A DNA stretch of 64,000 bases from an uncultured Acetatifactor sp. (GTDB taxonomy: Bacteria; Bacillota; Clostridia; Lachnospirales; Lachnospiraceae), in NCBI GenBank assembly GCA_910584865.1, contig CAJUCE010000001.1, positions 62,001-126,000 of the forward strand, given 5' to 3'. Below, piece by piece: positions 17,193-26,075 of the stretch. The notes under the pieces were generated by a model that was not told the DNA's origin, searched no databases, and saw only the letters and a program-made list of their open reading frames with translations. The position numbers and the translations under genes were made by a program. How positions within the stretch are numbered: position 1 is the first letter of the stretch; the number at the start of each line of letters is the position of its first letter.

Positions 17193-19163
17193 TCAGTCAA
17201 GCCCTTTTTTTGTCTTGCTCTCAGTAATGTCCTGTGCCACATATACTACGGTTTTGGGCAGATCGTCCTCTCCGGTTTGCGCCAATACTGCGGTAGCCCG
17301 GATCCAGCGGTAATTTTCGGGAGGGATATTCAAATCTTCCGGCATCTGGCGGTAGGTAAACGTAACATAGGGCTGCCACCACCGCAGGGATTCAAGCCAG
17401 TTTGAAATATTCATAATCTGGCAGAAGTCATCGCGGTCATCCGGATGAACAAAATTGTCGGCATATACCCGAAGCGCAGCGGTACAGTTTACTTCGCTGC
17501 CCAGCACATCTCCCATCTTGCCTAACTGGCTTACGGCGCGGAAGGTATCCTGATTCAGATCTACATAATAGGTGGAAAAAAACAGGCTGCTTAAGCTGCT
17601 GATGATGTAGGATCTGTCCTGCAGCGCCTGGAGCTGTTTCTGTTCTTCCAGCTTTTTTCCGGTAATATCCTGCCCCAGGACATTCACGATCACATTGCCT
17701 TCTTTGCGGTTGTAGATCACATGCTGCTCGATCCATCGGACAGGAGAGCATTTTAAGCGGTATTGGCAGACTTCTTCCGCATAATTATCTACCGATTCCG
17801 CTATTTTTCGCAGATGTTCCAGAGACAGGATGCTGTAGTATCTGGCGGCATCCTCCGGGTGGACATGATTGCACATGGCCTGCGATGTATGATAATCATA
17901 ATCGCCGATCAGCGTATTGGATAATTCAGCCGTGTCTTCCAGACAAATCCGTTCGCACTGCCCGCTTTCCAGATGGACTGTATTCATCATATTGTAACGG
18001 GATCTGAGTATGGAAGCCATCTGCATGTCACGCTGGCTGTGTACCAGTTCCCTGCGTATTTTTTCATCCATATCCTGAAAGGCGAGGATAATGTGATCTT
18101 TTGATTTCTGGTCACTGCCGGGATAGGCGGTGACGGAAATATAGCGATAGGTACCTCCCCGGCTCCACTGACAGAGAAGCTCGGGCGTCTCTTTTCCGCT
18201 TTCCTGTGCCTGCCGGAGTCCGTTCAGCGAAAAGCGTTCTTCAAAGGTCTTTTGATATGCGCTGTGGAGCTGATCTTTAATCTGAGCATTCAGCAGTGTA
18301 TCCCAGAGCTGCGTTGGGGCGGAAGGCTCATTTGGCGTATGGCCGTCCGCATAGACCGATTCAACAGTCCCGTCCTTGAGATCGATATCATAAATGCGGA
18401 AACTGTGCTCTCCGATGGTGCGCAGAATCTCATAATTATGGGAGCTGGTTTCCTCGTATTCCAGACCCTCCCGCATGGAATCATGGACATCCATAATGCA
18501 GAAAATCACGGTCTGGTTCCCGGCACAGTAATCAAAACATTTCACGACTTCCATCAGGTTCCAGCGGAAATCACCCTTCCATTGACGGCGGTAGATGCAG
18601 GTCAGTTTGTTTTTACCGGACTGAAGAGCTTCTTTTAAATGCGTGAGATTGATAAAATCCAAAAAGCGTTCCCGATCGTCAGGGTGAACCACACCGCTGA
18701 CGGCAAGACTTTCTAATTGGCTGGAAAGACTGACGGTATTGTCCCCTGTGAGCCAGGCATCCGGTTCCAGTTTCAGAACATCGTACCGATCCTCTTCGAG
18801 ATCGACACGCAGAATTTTTCGATATACATAGCCGGCTGTCTCCAGACGGGGGGTAACCGTTACTACAAAGGCAGGAATCGTATCCTGCCACAGCGTTCTG
18901 GTGGCAACCATGTCGACGACTCCGCCGAAGGTGGGATTATAGCCGATGGAACGTCCCTCCTGCCGGTCTTTGATGGTCAACAGAGGGCAGTTGATACAGG
19001 AACCTGTCCATACTTCGTGGCAGGTCATACCCAGGCGAACTTCCGGGGATATGGTATGAACACGCTTGTTAAAATATAAGATACCATGATCTTCTTCCCG
19101 AATGACATAGACTCCGGTTTCCGGCATGGCATCCAGAATTCTCTCGTAGTCTTTACTTTCCAA
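17193..19163 (-). CDS. Multi-PAS sensory protein without visible output domain
   Basis: The product is about 656 residues and appears to hold four or more PAS-like units, for example ILDAMPETGVYVIREEDHGILYFN, FRIYDIDLKDGTVESVY and the C-terminal WIRATAVLAQTGEDDLPKTVVYVAQDITESK. CHEVWTGSCINCPLL near the N-terminus is a Cys-containing motif seen in clostridial PAS proteins. No histidine kinase, GGDEF or EAL motif is visible. A TTG at 19163 is chosen because GGAGG (19172-19176) lies 8 nt before it; a TTG at 19178 would overlap that ribosome-binding site. It probably works with the downstream REC-GGDEF protein. No separate promoter is evident between it and the tRNA terminator. Confidence 0.75.
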   Translation of the reverse strand: MESKDYERILDAMPETGVYVIREEDHGILYFNKRVHTISPEVRLGMTCHEVWTGSCINCPLLTIKDRQEGRSIGYNPTFGGVVDMVATRTLWQDTIPAFVVTVTPRLETAGYVYRKILRVDLEEDRYDVLKLEPDAWLTGDNTVSLSSQLESLAVSGVVHPDDRERFLDFINLTHLKEALQSGKNKLTCIYRRQWKGDFRWNLMEVVKCFDYCAGNQTVIFCIMDVHDSMREGLEYEETSSHNYEILRTIGEHSFRIYDIDLKDGTVESVYADGHTPNEPSAPTQLWDTLLNAQIKDQLHSAYQKTFEERFSLNGLRQAQESGKETPELLCQWSRGGTYRYISVTAYPGSDQKSKDHIILAFQDMDEKIRRELVHSQRDMQMASILRSRYNMMNTVHLESGQCERICLEDTAELSNTLIGDYDYHTSQAMCNHVHPEDAARYYSILSLEHLRKIAESVDNYAEEVCQYRLKCSPVRWIEQHVIYNRKEGNVIVNVLGQDITGKKLEEQKQLQALQDRSYIISSLSSLFFSTYYVDLNQDTFRAVSQLGKMGDVLGSEVNCTAALRVYADNFVHPDDRDDFCQIMNISNWLESLRWWQPYVTFTYRQMPEDLNIPPENYRWIRATAVLAQTGEDDLPKTVVYVAQDITESKTKKGLD

Positions 19164-19200
19164 ATCAGTATCCTCCAAAACAGTGTACCCTCATAAAAAT

Positions 19201-19226
19201 AAAAAGCCTTCTGACCAAGGCTTTTT
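19201..19226 (-). terminator. Terminator between tRNA-Pro and the PAS gene
   Basis: AAAAAGCCTT and AAGGCTTTTT form a perfect 10-bp stem with a 6-nt loop, followed on the minus strand by a T-rich run. It lies 4 bp past the tRNA 3' end and directly upstream of the PAS gene, which may therefore depend on read-through. Confidence 0.85.
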
Positions 19227-19230
19227 ACAA

Positions 19231-19304
19231 TCGGCGCGACAGGATTTGAACCTGCGACCTCGGCGTCCCGAACGCCGCGCTCTACCAAGCTGAGCCACGC
19301 GCCG
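19231..19304 (-). tRNA. tRNA-Pro (anticodon CGG)
   Basis: The 74-nt gene folds into a full cloverleaf on the minus strand. The acceptor stem is CGGCGCG/CGCGCCG with discriminator A. The D arm reads GCTCAGCTTGGTAGAGC and the anticodon stem CGGCG/CGCCG encloses the loop TTCGGGA (anticodon CGG). The T arm is GCAGGTTCAAATCCTGT. CCA is not encoded. Confidence 0.95.
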
Positions 19305-19345
19305 CTGAAATATGAAAATTGGTTATCTGCGAACCGCTATGTATT

Positions 19346-19374
19346 ATAATAAATAAAAAGTGCTTGATTGTCAA
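19346..19374 (-). promoter_or_regulatory. Promoter of tRNA-Pro
   Basis: On the minus strand TTGACA (19369-19374) and TATTAT (19346-19351) are separated by 17 nt. The -10 element is about 40 bp before the tRNA 5' end. Confidence 0.65.
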
Positions 19375-19485
19375 GTGAAAAACGAATATTATTAAAGAAA
19401 TTGAAATTGAAATGTAAATTTGAGGCGCAAAATAATGTCGGCTGACGGCAGCGGCAGAGTCTGCGCAGAAAGGGAACAGGATAGG

Positions 19486-20688
19486 ATGGAGCAGGCAAGC
19501 GTAATGTTGAAAAAGGGAGAGGGACGGACGCTGAAGGCAGGCGGCGCCTGGGTGTATGATAATGAGATTGCTTCCGTGGAAGGGCCATACAGGAACGGGG
19601 ATGTGGTGAATGTTTACGATTTTGGCGGGTATTATTTAGGGTGTGGATATATCAATACATGCTCCAGGATTACGGTGAGACTTTTGTCCCGAAAAAAGGG
19701 GATTGTTATCGATGAGGCATTTATGGAGGGGCGTGTAAGAGATGCCTGGAATTATCGGAAACAGACAGTGGATACATCCAGCTGCCGCGTGATTTTCGGG
19801 GAAGCAGATTTCCTGCCGGGGATCGTGGTGGATAAGTTTTCGGATGTGCTGGTGGTGGAATCTCTGGCGCTGGGGATCGACAGATGGAAGCCGGTTATCG
19901 TGGAAGCGGTGAAGAAAGTGCTGGCGGAGGATGGAATCCGGATTCGCGGGGTATATGAACGAAGCGATTCCAAGGTACGCCTCCAGGAGGGAATGGAGCG
20001 CAGCAAGGGCTTTATCGGCGAACCCTTTGATACAAAGGTGGAGATTGCGGAAAACGGGGTAAGATATATTGTAGATGTGGAGAATGGACAGAAGACAGGC
20101 TTTTTTCTGGATCAGAAAGGCAACAGGGCAGCTATTCATTCGTTCTGTAAGGGGAAGAAGGTGTTGGACTGCTTTACTCATACGGGATCCTTTGCGCTGA
20201 ATGCGGGAATAGCCGGCGCGGAGAGTGTGCTGGGTGTGGATGCCTCTTTACTGGCTGTGGAACAGGCCAGGGAAAATGCAAGACTTAATCATCTGGAGGA
20301 TAGGGTGCGGTTTCAATGTGCGGATGTGTTTGAACTGCTTCCGGAACTGGAAAAGCAGGGAGAGAAGTACGATGTGGTCATATTGGATCCGCCGGCCTTT
20401 ACCAAATCCCGGAGTTCCGTGAAAAAGGCGGTGAAGGGCTACCGGGAGATCAATTTGCGGGGAATCAAGCTGGTGCGCGACGGCGGCTTTCTGGCAAGTT
20501 GTTCCTGCTCTCATTTTATGGAGCCGGAGCTTTTTGCAAAAACCATACGGGAAGCAGCGGCGGGGGCGCATAGACGGCTGCGGCAGGTGGAATTCCGAAC
20601 CCAGAGCGCGGATCATCCCATCCTGTGGGCGGCGGATCAGACCTATTATCTGAAATTCTACATTTTCCAGATTTTGAATGAACGTTGA
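19486..20688 (+). CDS. rlmI: Class I SAM-dependent rRNA methyltransferase, RlmI family
   Basis: The roughly 400-residue protein has an N-terminal PUA-like domain (LKAGGAWVYDNEIASVEG), the central RlmI region (ENGVRYIVDVENGQKTGFFLDQ) and a Rossmann methyltransferase core (VLDCFTHTGSFALNA, VLGVDASLLAVEQARENA, VVILDPPAFTKS). The family methylates C5 of a cytosine in 23S rRNA. The LDPPAFTKS motif fits, and CSCSH replaces the usual catalytic Cys region. ATG at 19486 is chosen as the first good match to the family start. The frame opens at 19420 with a TTG, and ATG 19435 is also possible. The precise site modified is inferred. Confidence 0.88.
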   Translation: MEQASVMLKKGEGRTLKAGGAWVYDNEIASVEGPYRNGDVVNVYDFGGYYLGCGYINTCSRITVRLLSRKKGIVIDEAFMEGRVRDAWNYRKQTVDTSSCRVIFGEADFLPGIVVDKFSDVLVVESLALGIDRWKPVIVEAVKKVLAEDGIRIRGVYERSDSKVRLQEGMERSKGFIGEPFDTKVEIAENGVRYIVDVENGQKTGFFLDQKGNRAAIHSFCKGKKVLDCFTHTGSFALNAGIAGAESVLGVDASLLAVEQARENARLNHLEDRVRFQCADVFELLPELEKQGEKYDVVILDPPAFTKSRSSVKKAVKGYREINLRGIKLVRDGGFLASCSCSHFMEPELFAKTIREAAAGAHRRLRQVEFRTQSADHPILWAADQTYYLKFYIFQILNER

Positions 20689-20855
20689 AGAGGTTCATGA
20701 GGTATACGCAAGAACGCCGGAATTTACAAATCCGTTGTTGCAGGTTACTGCAAATTTTAGTGGCGTGTAGCATAAGTGGCTGAAGGGGAAAGGAAGTATG
20801 TGGGTATCATATTATCATGAGCAGTGATGTATGTAGCCAGGGAGGAAGGCTTGGA

Positions 20856-21812
20856 ATGAAAAAGAGAAAAATCGTGTTGGCAGCAATTTTCCTGGTACTG
20901 CTGACACTTGGGTTGTGGGGTCTGGTCCGGTTTTTTCCATTGTGGAGGACGGGGAAGATAATATGGGAAAATATGAATTCCGAACAATATGCCTATGAAT
21001 TGAAGGTGGAGCTGGATCAGGAGAAACTGACAGAGGGGCAGGAAAAAGTGTTAAGACACCTGACATGGCTGACAGGTATTGACAGAGAAGCGATGTACAG
21101 GCTTACCATAAGAGGCAGCGTGCAGGAGAAGAAAATTCATGCAATGATATATCCGGAGGGAGCGGAAGACCCATTGACGGAATTCTATCTGGATGGAGAC
21201 AACTGTGTCATAAGTGAAAGCGCGATTTATAATGCGATCCGAAATCATCTGGTGGAGCAATACAGGATTCTGCGGCTGCTGATGCCGGAACAGAAGGAGG
21301 CACTATATATATCCATGGAACAGGTAGAGCAGCTTTTCGATCTGGATATGGAAGGTCTTCGGTCATTTGATGTATCAAAAGAAGAAAAAGATATTTCAGT
21401 GTGGCAGTATTTTTTGATGCTGACGGCCATGTCAGAAAAAAAGGAGGATAAAAGTCATGTCTTTGAATTGCTGACAGAAAAGGTATCATTGCATTGGACA
21501 CTGGAGGAAGCGGAAGGGGTGGTGTCTGTAAAGATGCTTTTGGAGATAGAGGATGTGGCGGAAACTATGGCCGAAAAAGAGGAATTATTTTCCAGGTTTG
21601 GTTTTCCTGCACCTGCGGAACAATCGGAGATGGTGAAGAACCTGACTGTGGTTATCATGCCCGGAAAGGGCAGCGATATAGCAATGCCTGAAAATCTGGT
21701 GAACCAGGAGATCATAGATGGAATTGTGAAAGTCCGGGATTGGATTCGGGAGAATCTTCTGGATGAGAAAGGGACGCCTGTGGTGTCGAACGAGAAAGAG
21801 AGGGCGGCATAG
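20856..21812 (+). CDS. Membrane-anchored protein of unknown function
   Basis: The 318-residue protein starts with a basic N-terminus and one membrane segment (residues 6-28), then an acidic, mostly helical extracytoplasmic domain. ATG at 20856 is chosen because GGAGG lies 10 nt upstream and the hydrophobic anchor begins right after it. No family was recognised. The stop codon directly abuts the ATG of the next gene, an ArsP_2-like permease, so the two are co-translated. A role as an accessory or substrate-binding part of that transporter is possible but unproven. Confidence 0.65.
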   Translation: MKKRKIVLAAIFLVLLTLGLWGLVRFFPLWRTGKIIWENMNSEQYAYELKVELDQEKLTEGQEKVLRHLTWLTGIDREAMYRLTIRGSVQEKKIHAMIYPEGAEDPLTEFYLDGDNCVISESAIYNAIRNHLVEQYRILRLLMPEQKEALYISMEQVEQLFDLDMEGLRSFDVSKEEKDISVWQYFLMLTAMSEKKEDKSHVFELLTEKVSLHWTLEEAEGVVSVKMLLEIEDVAETMAEKEELFSRFGFPAPAEQSEMVKNLTVVIMPGKGSDIAMPENLVNQEIIDGIVKVRDWIRENLLDEKGTPVVSNEKERAA

Positions 21813-22661
21813 ATGCTTGCAATAATTGAAGATGCGTTGCTGGACAGCGGGAAGCTGGCGCCGTTTTTGTTTCTGGCATATTTGGCCATGGAATATCTGG
21901 AGCATAAAACGGGAGCGGGAATACAGAGATGGATCAAAAATACGGACAGGGCGGCGCCGGTAGTGGGGGGATTGTTGGGGATAGTTCCGCAGTGTGGATT
22001 TTCAGCGGCAGCTTCCAATTTGTATGCAGGACATGTGATCAGCCTGGGTACATTGCTGGCAATTTATCTGTCCACTTCGGACGAGATGCTTCCGATACTG
22101 CTGTCGGAAGGCGCGCCGGCAGGAACTGTGGCCCGGATACTGGCGTTAAAGGCGGGAATCGGCATTACGGCAGGGCTTGTTATTGACTGGAAGATGCGCA
22201 GGGAAGGGAAAAAGGTTCAAAAAGGGATTCACGATATGTGTGAGCAGGAGCATTGCCATTGTGAGAAAGGAATTTTCCGTTCCGCATTACATCATACGGT
22301 GAAGATTCTCTTTTTCATTTTCGCAGTTACATTATTGCTGAATGCGGCGCTGCACTATATGGGAGAGGAAATTCTGGCAAATGTGATTCTGGACCGTCCT
22401 GTATTGGGGCCGGTTTTGGCGGGACTGGTTGGCCTGATACCGAACTGTGCGGGTTCCGTGGTCATTACGCAGCTTTATCTGAAAGGGGCTATGGATTTTG
22501 GGGCGGCGATAGCAGGATTGCTGGCCGGCTGCGGCGTGGGGATTTTGGTATTGTTTCGAGTCAACCATGACAGAAGGGAGAATCTGAAAATCCTGGCGCT
22601 ATTGTATGGGCTGGGAGTGGGGGCAGGGATTCTGGTTGGTTTGGCGGCGAAAATATATTAA
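21813..22661 (+). CDS. ArsP_2 / putative manganese-transporter family permease
   Basis: The 282-residue protein has about eight hydrophobic segments arranged as two inverted halves. Each half carries a related motif: GGLLGIVPQCGFSAAASNLYAG near residue 52 and GLVGLIPNCAGSVVITQLYLKG near residue 208. A His/Cys-rich linker (CEQEHCHCEKG) separates the halves and could bind a metal. This is the pattern of the DUF2899/ArsP_2 group, annotated as arsenic efflux or manganese transport. The substrate is not determined. It follows the anchored protein with no gap. A fresh promoter for the next unit starts 34 bp downstream. Confidence 0.75.
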   Translation: MLAIIEDALLDSGKLAPFLFLAYLAMEYLEHKTGAGIQRWIKNTDRAAPVVGGLLGIVPQCGFSAAASNLYAGHVISLGTLLAIYLSTSDEMLPILLSEGAPAGTVARILALKAGIGITAGLVIDWKMRREGKKVQKGIHDMCEQEHCHCEKGIFRSALHHTVKILFFIFAVTLLLNAALHYMGEEILANVILDRPVLGPVLAGLVGLIPNCAGSVVITQLYLKGAMDFGAAIAGLLAGCGVGILVLFRVNHDRRENLKILALLYGLGVGAGILVGLAAKIY

Positions 22662-22694
22662 AATATTTTAAATTTATTTTTAAGGAAATAGCAA

Positions 22695-22724
22695 TTGACG
22701 AACCGACAGCATGTATGCTATAGT
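22695..22724 (+). promoter_or_regulatory. Promoter before the structured speD leader
   Basis: TTGACG (22695-22700) and TATAGT (22719-22724) are separated by 18 nt. Predicted transcription begins near 22731. Confidence 0.6.
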
Positions 22725-22730
22725 ATAACC

Positions 22731-23043
22731 ATATTTTGACGTGTACAGACGTATGGAAAACAGAGAGACAGAGTCTTCCATGTAAATATTTTGGCAACCA
22801 TGTTGCCTTATTGATTGAGTGCAAAACTCGAATTTTATAAGTTGGTGACTATAAACCGGTGCTTAGGCACATCTAACTTGTGAAAAGGTCAATAAGAGTA
22901 GTAAAAGTAAAATATTTGCTATATAGACTCTATAAACCATATATCTGTTACTTTTATACCAAAACACCGGGAAACGGCAGCGAGGGGACAAAAGAAGGCA
23001 GAGACGTTTAAAGCAAGTGATGGAAGTGTCGCTTGCTTTTTTT
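22731..23043 (+). ncRNA. Structured, terminator-ended leader or small RNA upstream of speD
   Basis: No protein-coding frame is credible across 22662-23275. From a good promoter to a terminator the segment has several pairings: ATGGAA (22753-22758) with TTCCAT (22776-22781), and a GGCAAC-CAT-GTTGCC hairpin (22793-22807). A GTGC-TTAG-GCAC hairpin, a long-range CCGGTG (22856-22861) with CACCGG (22965-22970), and GTAAAAGTAA with TTACTTTTATAC complete the set. It ends in AAAGCAAGTGA/TCGCTTGCTTT plus eight T residues (23010-23043). No second promoter is evident in 23044-23275. A riboswitch-like attenuator for speD or an independent small RNA both fit. No known class was recognised. Confidence 0.55.
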
Positions 23044-23275
23044 GTGCAGGTTTGCCGCAAAGTGTGTCCGCATCGGTTACGGTATCGGCTTGTGACGCAG
23101 CGTCTGCATGGCAGGCAGCGAAGACGGTTCTGCCGCGTCTGGGAGGGGCTGTTTTCGGCACGGATATAGGGCACACCGGCATAAGGCTGAAACATATGGA
23201 CAAAGACAGGGACGGCATTTGAAATTGTACAAGTTATTTTCCGGCAGTTCCTGAGACACGCATAAAGGAGAAAAC

Positions 23276-24034
23276 ATGAGCGAAAAATTGGCTTTGTATG
23301 GATTCAATAATTTAACCAAGTCCCTGAGTTTCAACATTTACGACGTGTGCTATGCAAAATCCCAGAGGGAACAGAAGGACTATATCGCTTATATCGATCA
23401 GCAGTACAATTCCGAAAGGCTGACAAAACTTCTGGTGGATGTGACCAATATGATCGGCGCCAGTGTGCTGAATATTTCCAGTCAGGACTATGAACCGCAG
23501 GGAAGCTCAGTGACCATTTTGATCGCGGACGAAAGTAAGATTCCCGTGGGGGATACCACTGTGGCCCACCTGGATAAAAGCCATATCACCGTGCATACTT
23601 ATCCGGAGTATCATCCGGATACCTGCCTGGCAACTTTCCGGGTAGACATCGATGTGGCTACCTGCGGGGAGATTACGCCGTTGTCCACGCTGGATCACCT
23701 GATCGGCGCATTTGATTCCGATATCATTACGATGGATTACCGGGTCAGGGGTTTTACAAGGGCGGTGAGTGGGGAGAAACTTTTCATGGATCACAGGATG
23801 ACCTCCATTCAGGATTATATCAACAAGGATACGCTGAAAAGGTATGATGCTGTAGATATTAATGTGTATCAGGCGAACATTTTTCATACGAAAATGTTGA
23901 TTAAGGAGATAGACCTGCAGAATTACCTGTTTAACAGCGATGTCTATGAGCTGCCGCCCAAGCTGCGTCTGGAGATTATGGATAATCTGCGCAGGGAGAT
24001 GATTGAGATATTCAGCGGGAGGAATATTTATTAG
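23276..24034 (+). CDS. speD: S-adenosylmethionine decarboxylase proenzyme
   Basis: The 252-residue protein matches the Escherichia coli-type (class 1A) enzyme. The self-cleavage and pyruvoyl-forming site is visible as LDKSHITVHTYPE, with Ser 102 becoming the pyruvoyl group. CGEITPLSTLDHLI contains the conserved Cys. The product, decarboxylated AdoMet, is the aminopropyl donor for spermidine synthase. The ATG follows AAAGGAG. The gene opens a polyamine region with a SpeA-like decarboxylase and speE, and it lies 233 bp behind the leader terminator, so regulation through that RNA is plausible. Confidence 0.95.
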   Translation: MSEKLALYGFNNLTKSLSFNIYDVCYAKSQREQKDYIAYIDQQYNSERLTKLLVDVTNMIGASVLNISSQDYEPQGSSVTILIADESKIPVGDTTVAHLDKSHITVHTYPEYHPDTCLATFRVDIDVATCGEITPLSTLDHLIGAFDSDIITMDYRVRGFTRAVSGEKLFMDHRMTSIQDYINKDTLKRYDAVDINVYQANIFHTKMLIKEIDLQNYLFNSDVYELPPKLRLEIMDNLRREMIEIFSGRNIY

Positions 24035-24071
24035 GTTTTATTGATAGCCAGGGCGGATGACGGCAGCGGGG

Positions 24072-24215
24072 AGGAAAGCGAAAGCCGGAGGAGAGAAAGG
24101 AACCGGCAGGAAAGCGGAAGCCGGAGGAGAGAAAGGAACCGGCAGGAAAGCGGAAGCCGGAGGGAAGACAGGAACCGGGAGGAAAGCGGAACCCGGAGAA
24201 AAAGCGGACACCGGG
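24072..24215 (+). repeat. Four exact-length 36-bp tandem repeats between speD and the decarboxylase gene
   Basis: Units begin at 24072, 24108, 24144 and 24180. Units 1 and 2 differ by one base, and later units are more diverged. The purine-rich unit keeps frame (12 codons), so an ATG at 24057 would add a basic 70-residue N-terminal repeat to the decarboxylase. A better start lies after the array. Confidence 0.9.
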
Positions 24216-24266
24216 AAAAGCAGGAGCCGGAAGAGGGCGCACCGGCGCGGGAAGGAGGGCAAGGTC

Positions 24267-25730
24267 ATGGGACGTTTTAATCAGGCAAGAGCACCGATCT
24301 ACGAGGCGCTGGAGGAATTCCGGCAGGAGCGGATCGTGCCCTTCGATGTGCCCGGCCATAAGCGGGGGCGGGGCAATCCGGAACTGGTTTCGCTCCTGGG
24401 GCAGCAGTGTGTGGGGATCGATGTGAATTCCATGAGATCCCTGGACAATCTCTGCCATCCGGTGTCCGTCATTCGGGAGGCGGAGGAGATGGCGGCGGAG
24501 GCTTTCGGGTCTGCTTATGCCTTTCTGATGGTGGGGGGAACTACCTCCTCGGTGCAGAGTATGATTTTGAGCGCCACCAAAAAAGGGGACAAGATTATCC
24601 TGCCCCGGAATGTCCACAGAAGCGTCATCAACGCCCTGGTCTTAAACGGCGCAATTCCCATCTATGTGAATCCGGATATGGACAGTAAACTGGGGATTGC
24701 TTTGGGGATGAAAGTATCCCAGGTAGAGCGCACCATAAAGGAGCATCCGGACGCGGTGGCGGTACTGGTGAACAATCCCACTTATTACGGCATCTGCTCC
24801 GATTTGAAGAGTATAGTGCGCATGGCCCATGCTCATGGGATGAAAGTCCTGGTGGACGAGGCCCACGGCACCCATTTCTATTTCGGGGACAAAATGCCCC
24901 TGTCAGCCATGGAGGCGGGAGCGGACATGGCCGCTGTCAGCATGCACAAATCAGGGGGAAGCCTGACCCAGAGTTCTTTCCTGCTCACGGGGATTTCCAT
25001 GAATCCGGGCTATGTACGGCAGATTATTAACCTGACTCAGACGACAAGCGCATCTTATCTTCTTCTTGCCAGCCTGGACATTTCCCGGCGCAATTTGGCT
25101 CTCCGTGGAAAAAAGGAGTTTGCCAAGGTGACGGCCCTGGCGGAGTACGCAAGGGAGGAGCTCAACCGCATCGGGGGCTATTATGCTTATAACTCGGAAC
25201 TGGTCAACGGGGACAGCATCTTCGATTTGGACAAGACCAAGCTGACGGTGAATACCCTTGGCATCGGACTGGCGGGAATCGAGGTCTATGACCTGCTTCG
25301 GGACGAGTACGATATCCAGATGGAACTGGGGGACATCGCCAATGTACTGGCCTACATTTCCATCGGGGACCGGGAGCGCGACATGGAACGTCTGATCGGC
25401 GCAATGACGGAAATTAAACGAAAATACAGGCGCGACAACGCGGGTATGTATACCCAGGAATACATTGAGCCCAGGGTGGCGGTTTCTCCCCAGAGCGCTT
25501 TTTACGCGGAGAAGGAATCCCTGCCCCTGATGGAGACCAGAGGGCGCGTCTGCAGTGAGTTTGTGATGTGCTATCCTCCGGGGATTCCCATTCTGGCGCC
25601 GGGAGAGGAGATCACGGAGGAAATCCTGGAATACATCGTCTACGCGAAAGAGAAGGGCTGTTCCATGACGGGGCCGGAGGACCCCGGGATTGAGCGGCTG
25701 AATGTGCTGCGGGAGCAGTGGGCTATATAG
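24267..25730 (+). CDS. speA: Orn/Lys/Arg decarboxylase family protein (SpeA-like, PLP-dependent)
   Basis: The 487-residue protein has the short Gram-positive layout of fold-I Orn/Lys/Arg decarboxylases such as Bacillus SpeA. The N-terminal FDVPGHKRGRG motif is present, as are VDEAHGTHFYF (Asp contacting PLP) and SMHKSGG with the PLP-binding Lys 228. A C-terminal domain follows. The likely reaction is arginine to agmatine. Lysine or ornithine cannot be excluded, because no agmatinase gene is nearby. ATG at 24267 is chosen because GGAGGG lies upstream and similarity starts there. A 70-residue extension from 24057 would translate the 36-bp repeats. Confidence 0.85.
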   Translation: MGRFNQARAPIYEALEEFRQERIVPFDVPGHKRGRGNPELVSLLGQQCVGIDVNSMRSLDNLCHPVSVIREAEEMAAEAFGSAYAFLMVGGTTSSVQSMILSATKKGDKIILPRNVHRSVINALVLNGAIPIYVNPDMDSKLGIALGMKVSQVERTIKEHPDAVAVLVNNPTYYGICSDLKSIVRMAHAHGMKVLVDEAHGTHFYFGDKMPLSAMEAGADMAAVSMHKSGGSLTQSSFLLTGISMNPGYVRQIINLTQTTSASYLLLASLDISRRNLALRGKKEFAKVTALAEYAREELNRIGGYYAYNSELVNGDSIFDLDKTKLTVNTLGIGLAGIEVYDLLRDEYDIQMELGDIANVLAYISIGDRERDMERLIGAMTEIKRKYRRDNAGMYTQEYIEPRVAVSPQSAFYAEKESLPLMETRGRVCSEFVMCYPPGIPILAPGEEITEEILEYIVYAKEKGCSMTGPEDPGIERLNVLREQWAI

Positions 25731-25746
25731 GAGCCGGGGCGGAGAG

Positions 25747-25833
25747 GAAATCAATCTGCACTTTTAGGGAAAATGCCAGTATATACGCCTTTTCTCTGCT
25801 GTTCCATGCAGCAGTTATTTGCGGACACTTCCT
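25747..25833 (+). repeat. Interspersed repeat family 3, copy 1
   Basis: This 87-bp segment resembles 31186-31274 along its length. Shared blocks include GAAAT.AAT.TGCACTTT, GTATATA and ACACTTCCT. An internal CTGCTG-CAGCAG hairpin lies near 25797-25815. It belongs to the 463-bp gap before speE, which also holds a two-stem repeat. The remaining 25834-26070 has a short frame (MMEIKKIDRHNLSDI...) of no recognised family. Confidence 0.55.
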
Positions 25834-26075
25834 AATTGGGTGATGGTAAAAAGCAGTAGTGGGCAGATGCCCGGCCTGTTCGGATCAATTGGAATTTACA
25901 GGAAGAACGAATGCAGAGAGGTGCCTATGATGGAAATTAAAAAAATAGATCGTCATAATCTTTCCGATATAAATAAGCCCCGGAAATTCTCTGCTGTGTT
26001 TGGGACTGGCATGGGCACAATGCGCGAAGGACACACGCAATGCGCGAAGGGTACGCGCATGGCAGAACTTGAAAA

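Noticed and set aside
22731..23043. Known riboswitch classes (SAM, lysine, cobalamin, c-di-GMP, T-box)
   Set aside because: None of their core sequence motifs could be found in the leader, so no class name was given.
24072..24215. CRISPR-like array
   Set aside because: The 36-bp units are directly adjacent with no unique spacers, so it is a plain tandem repeat, and no cas genes are present.
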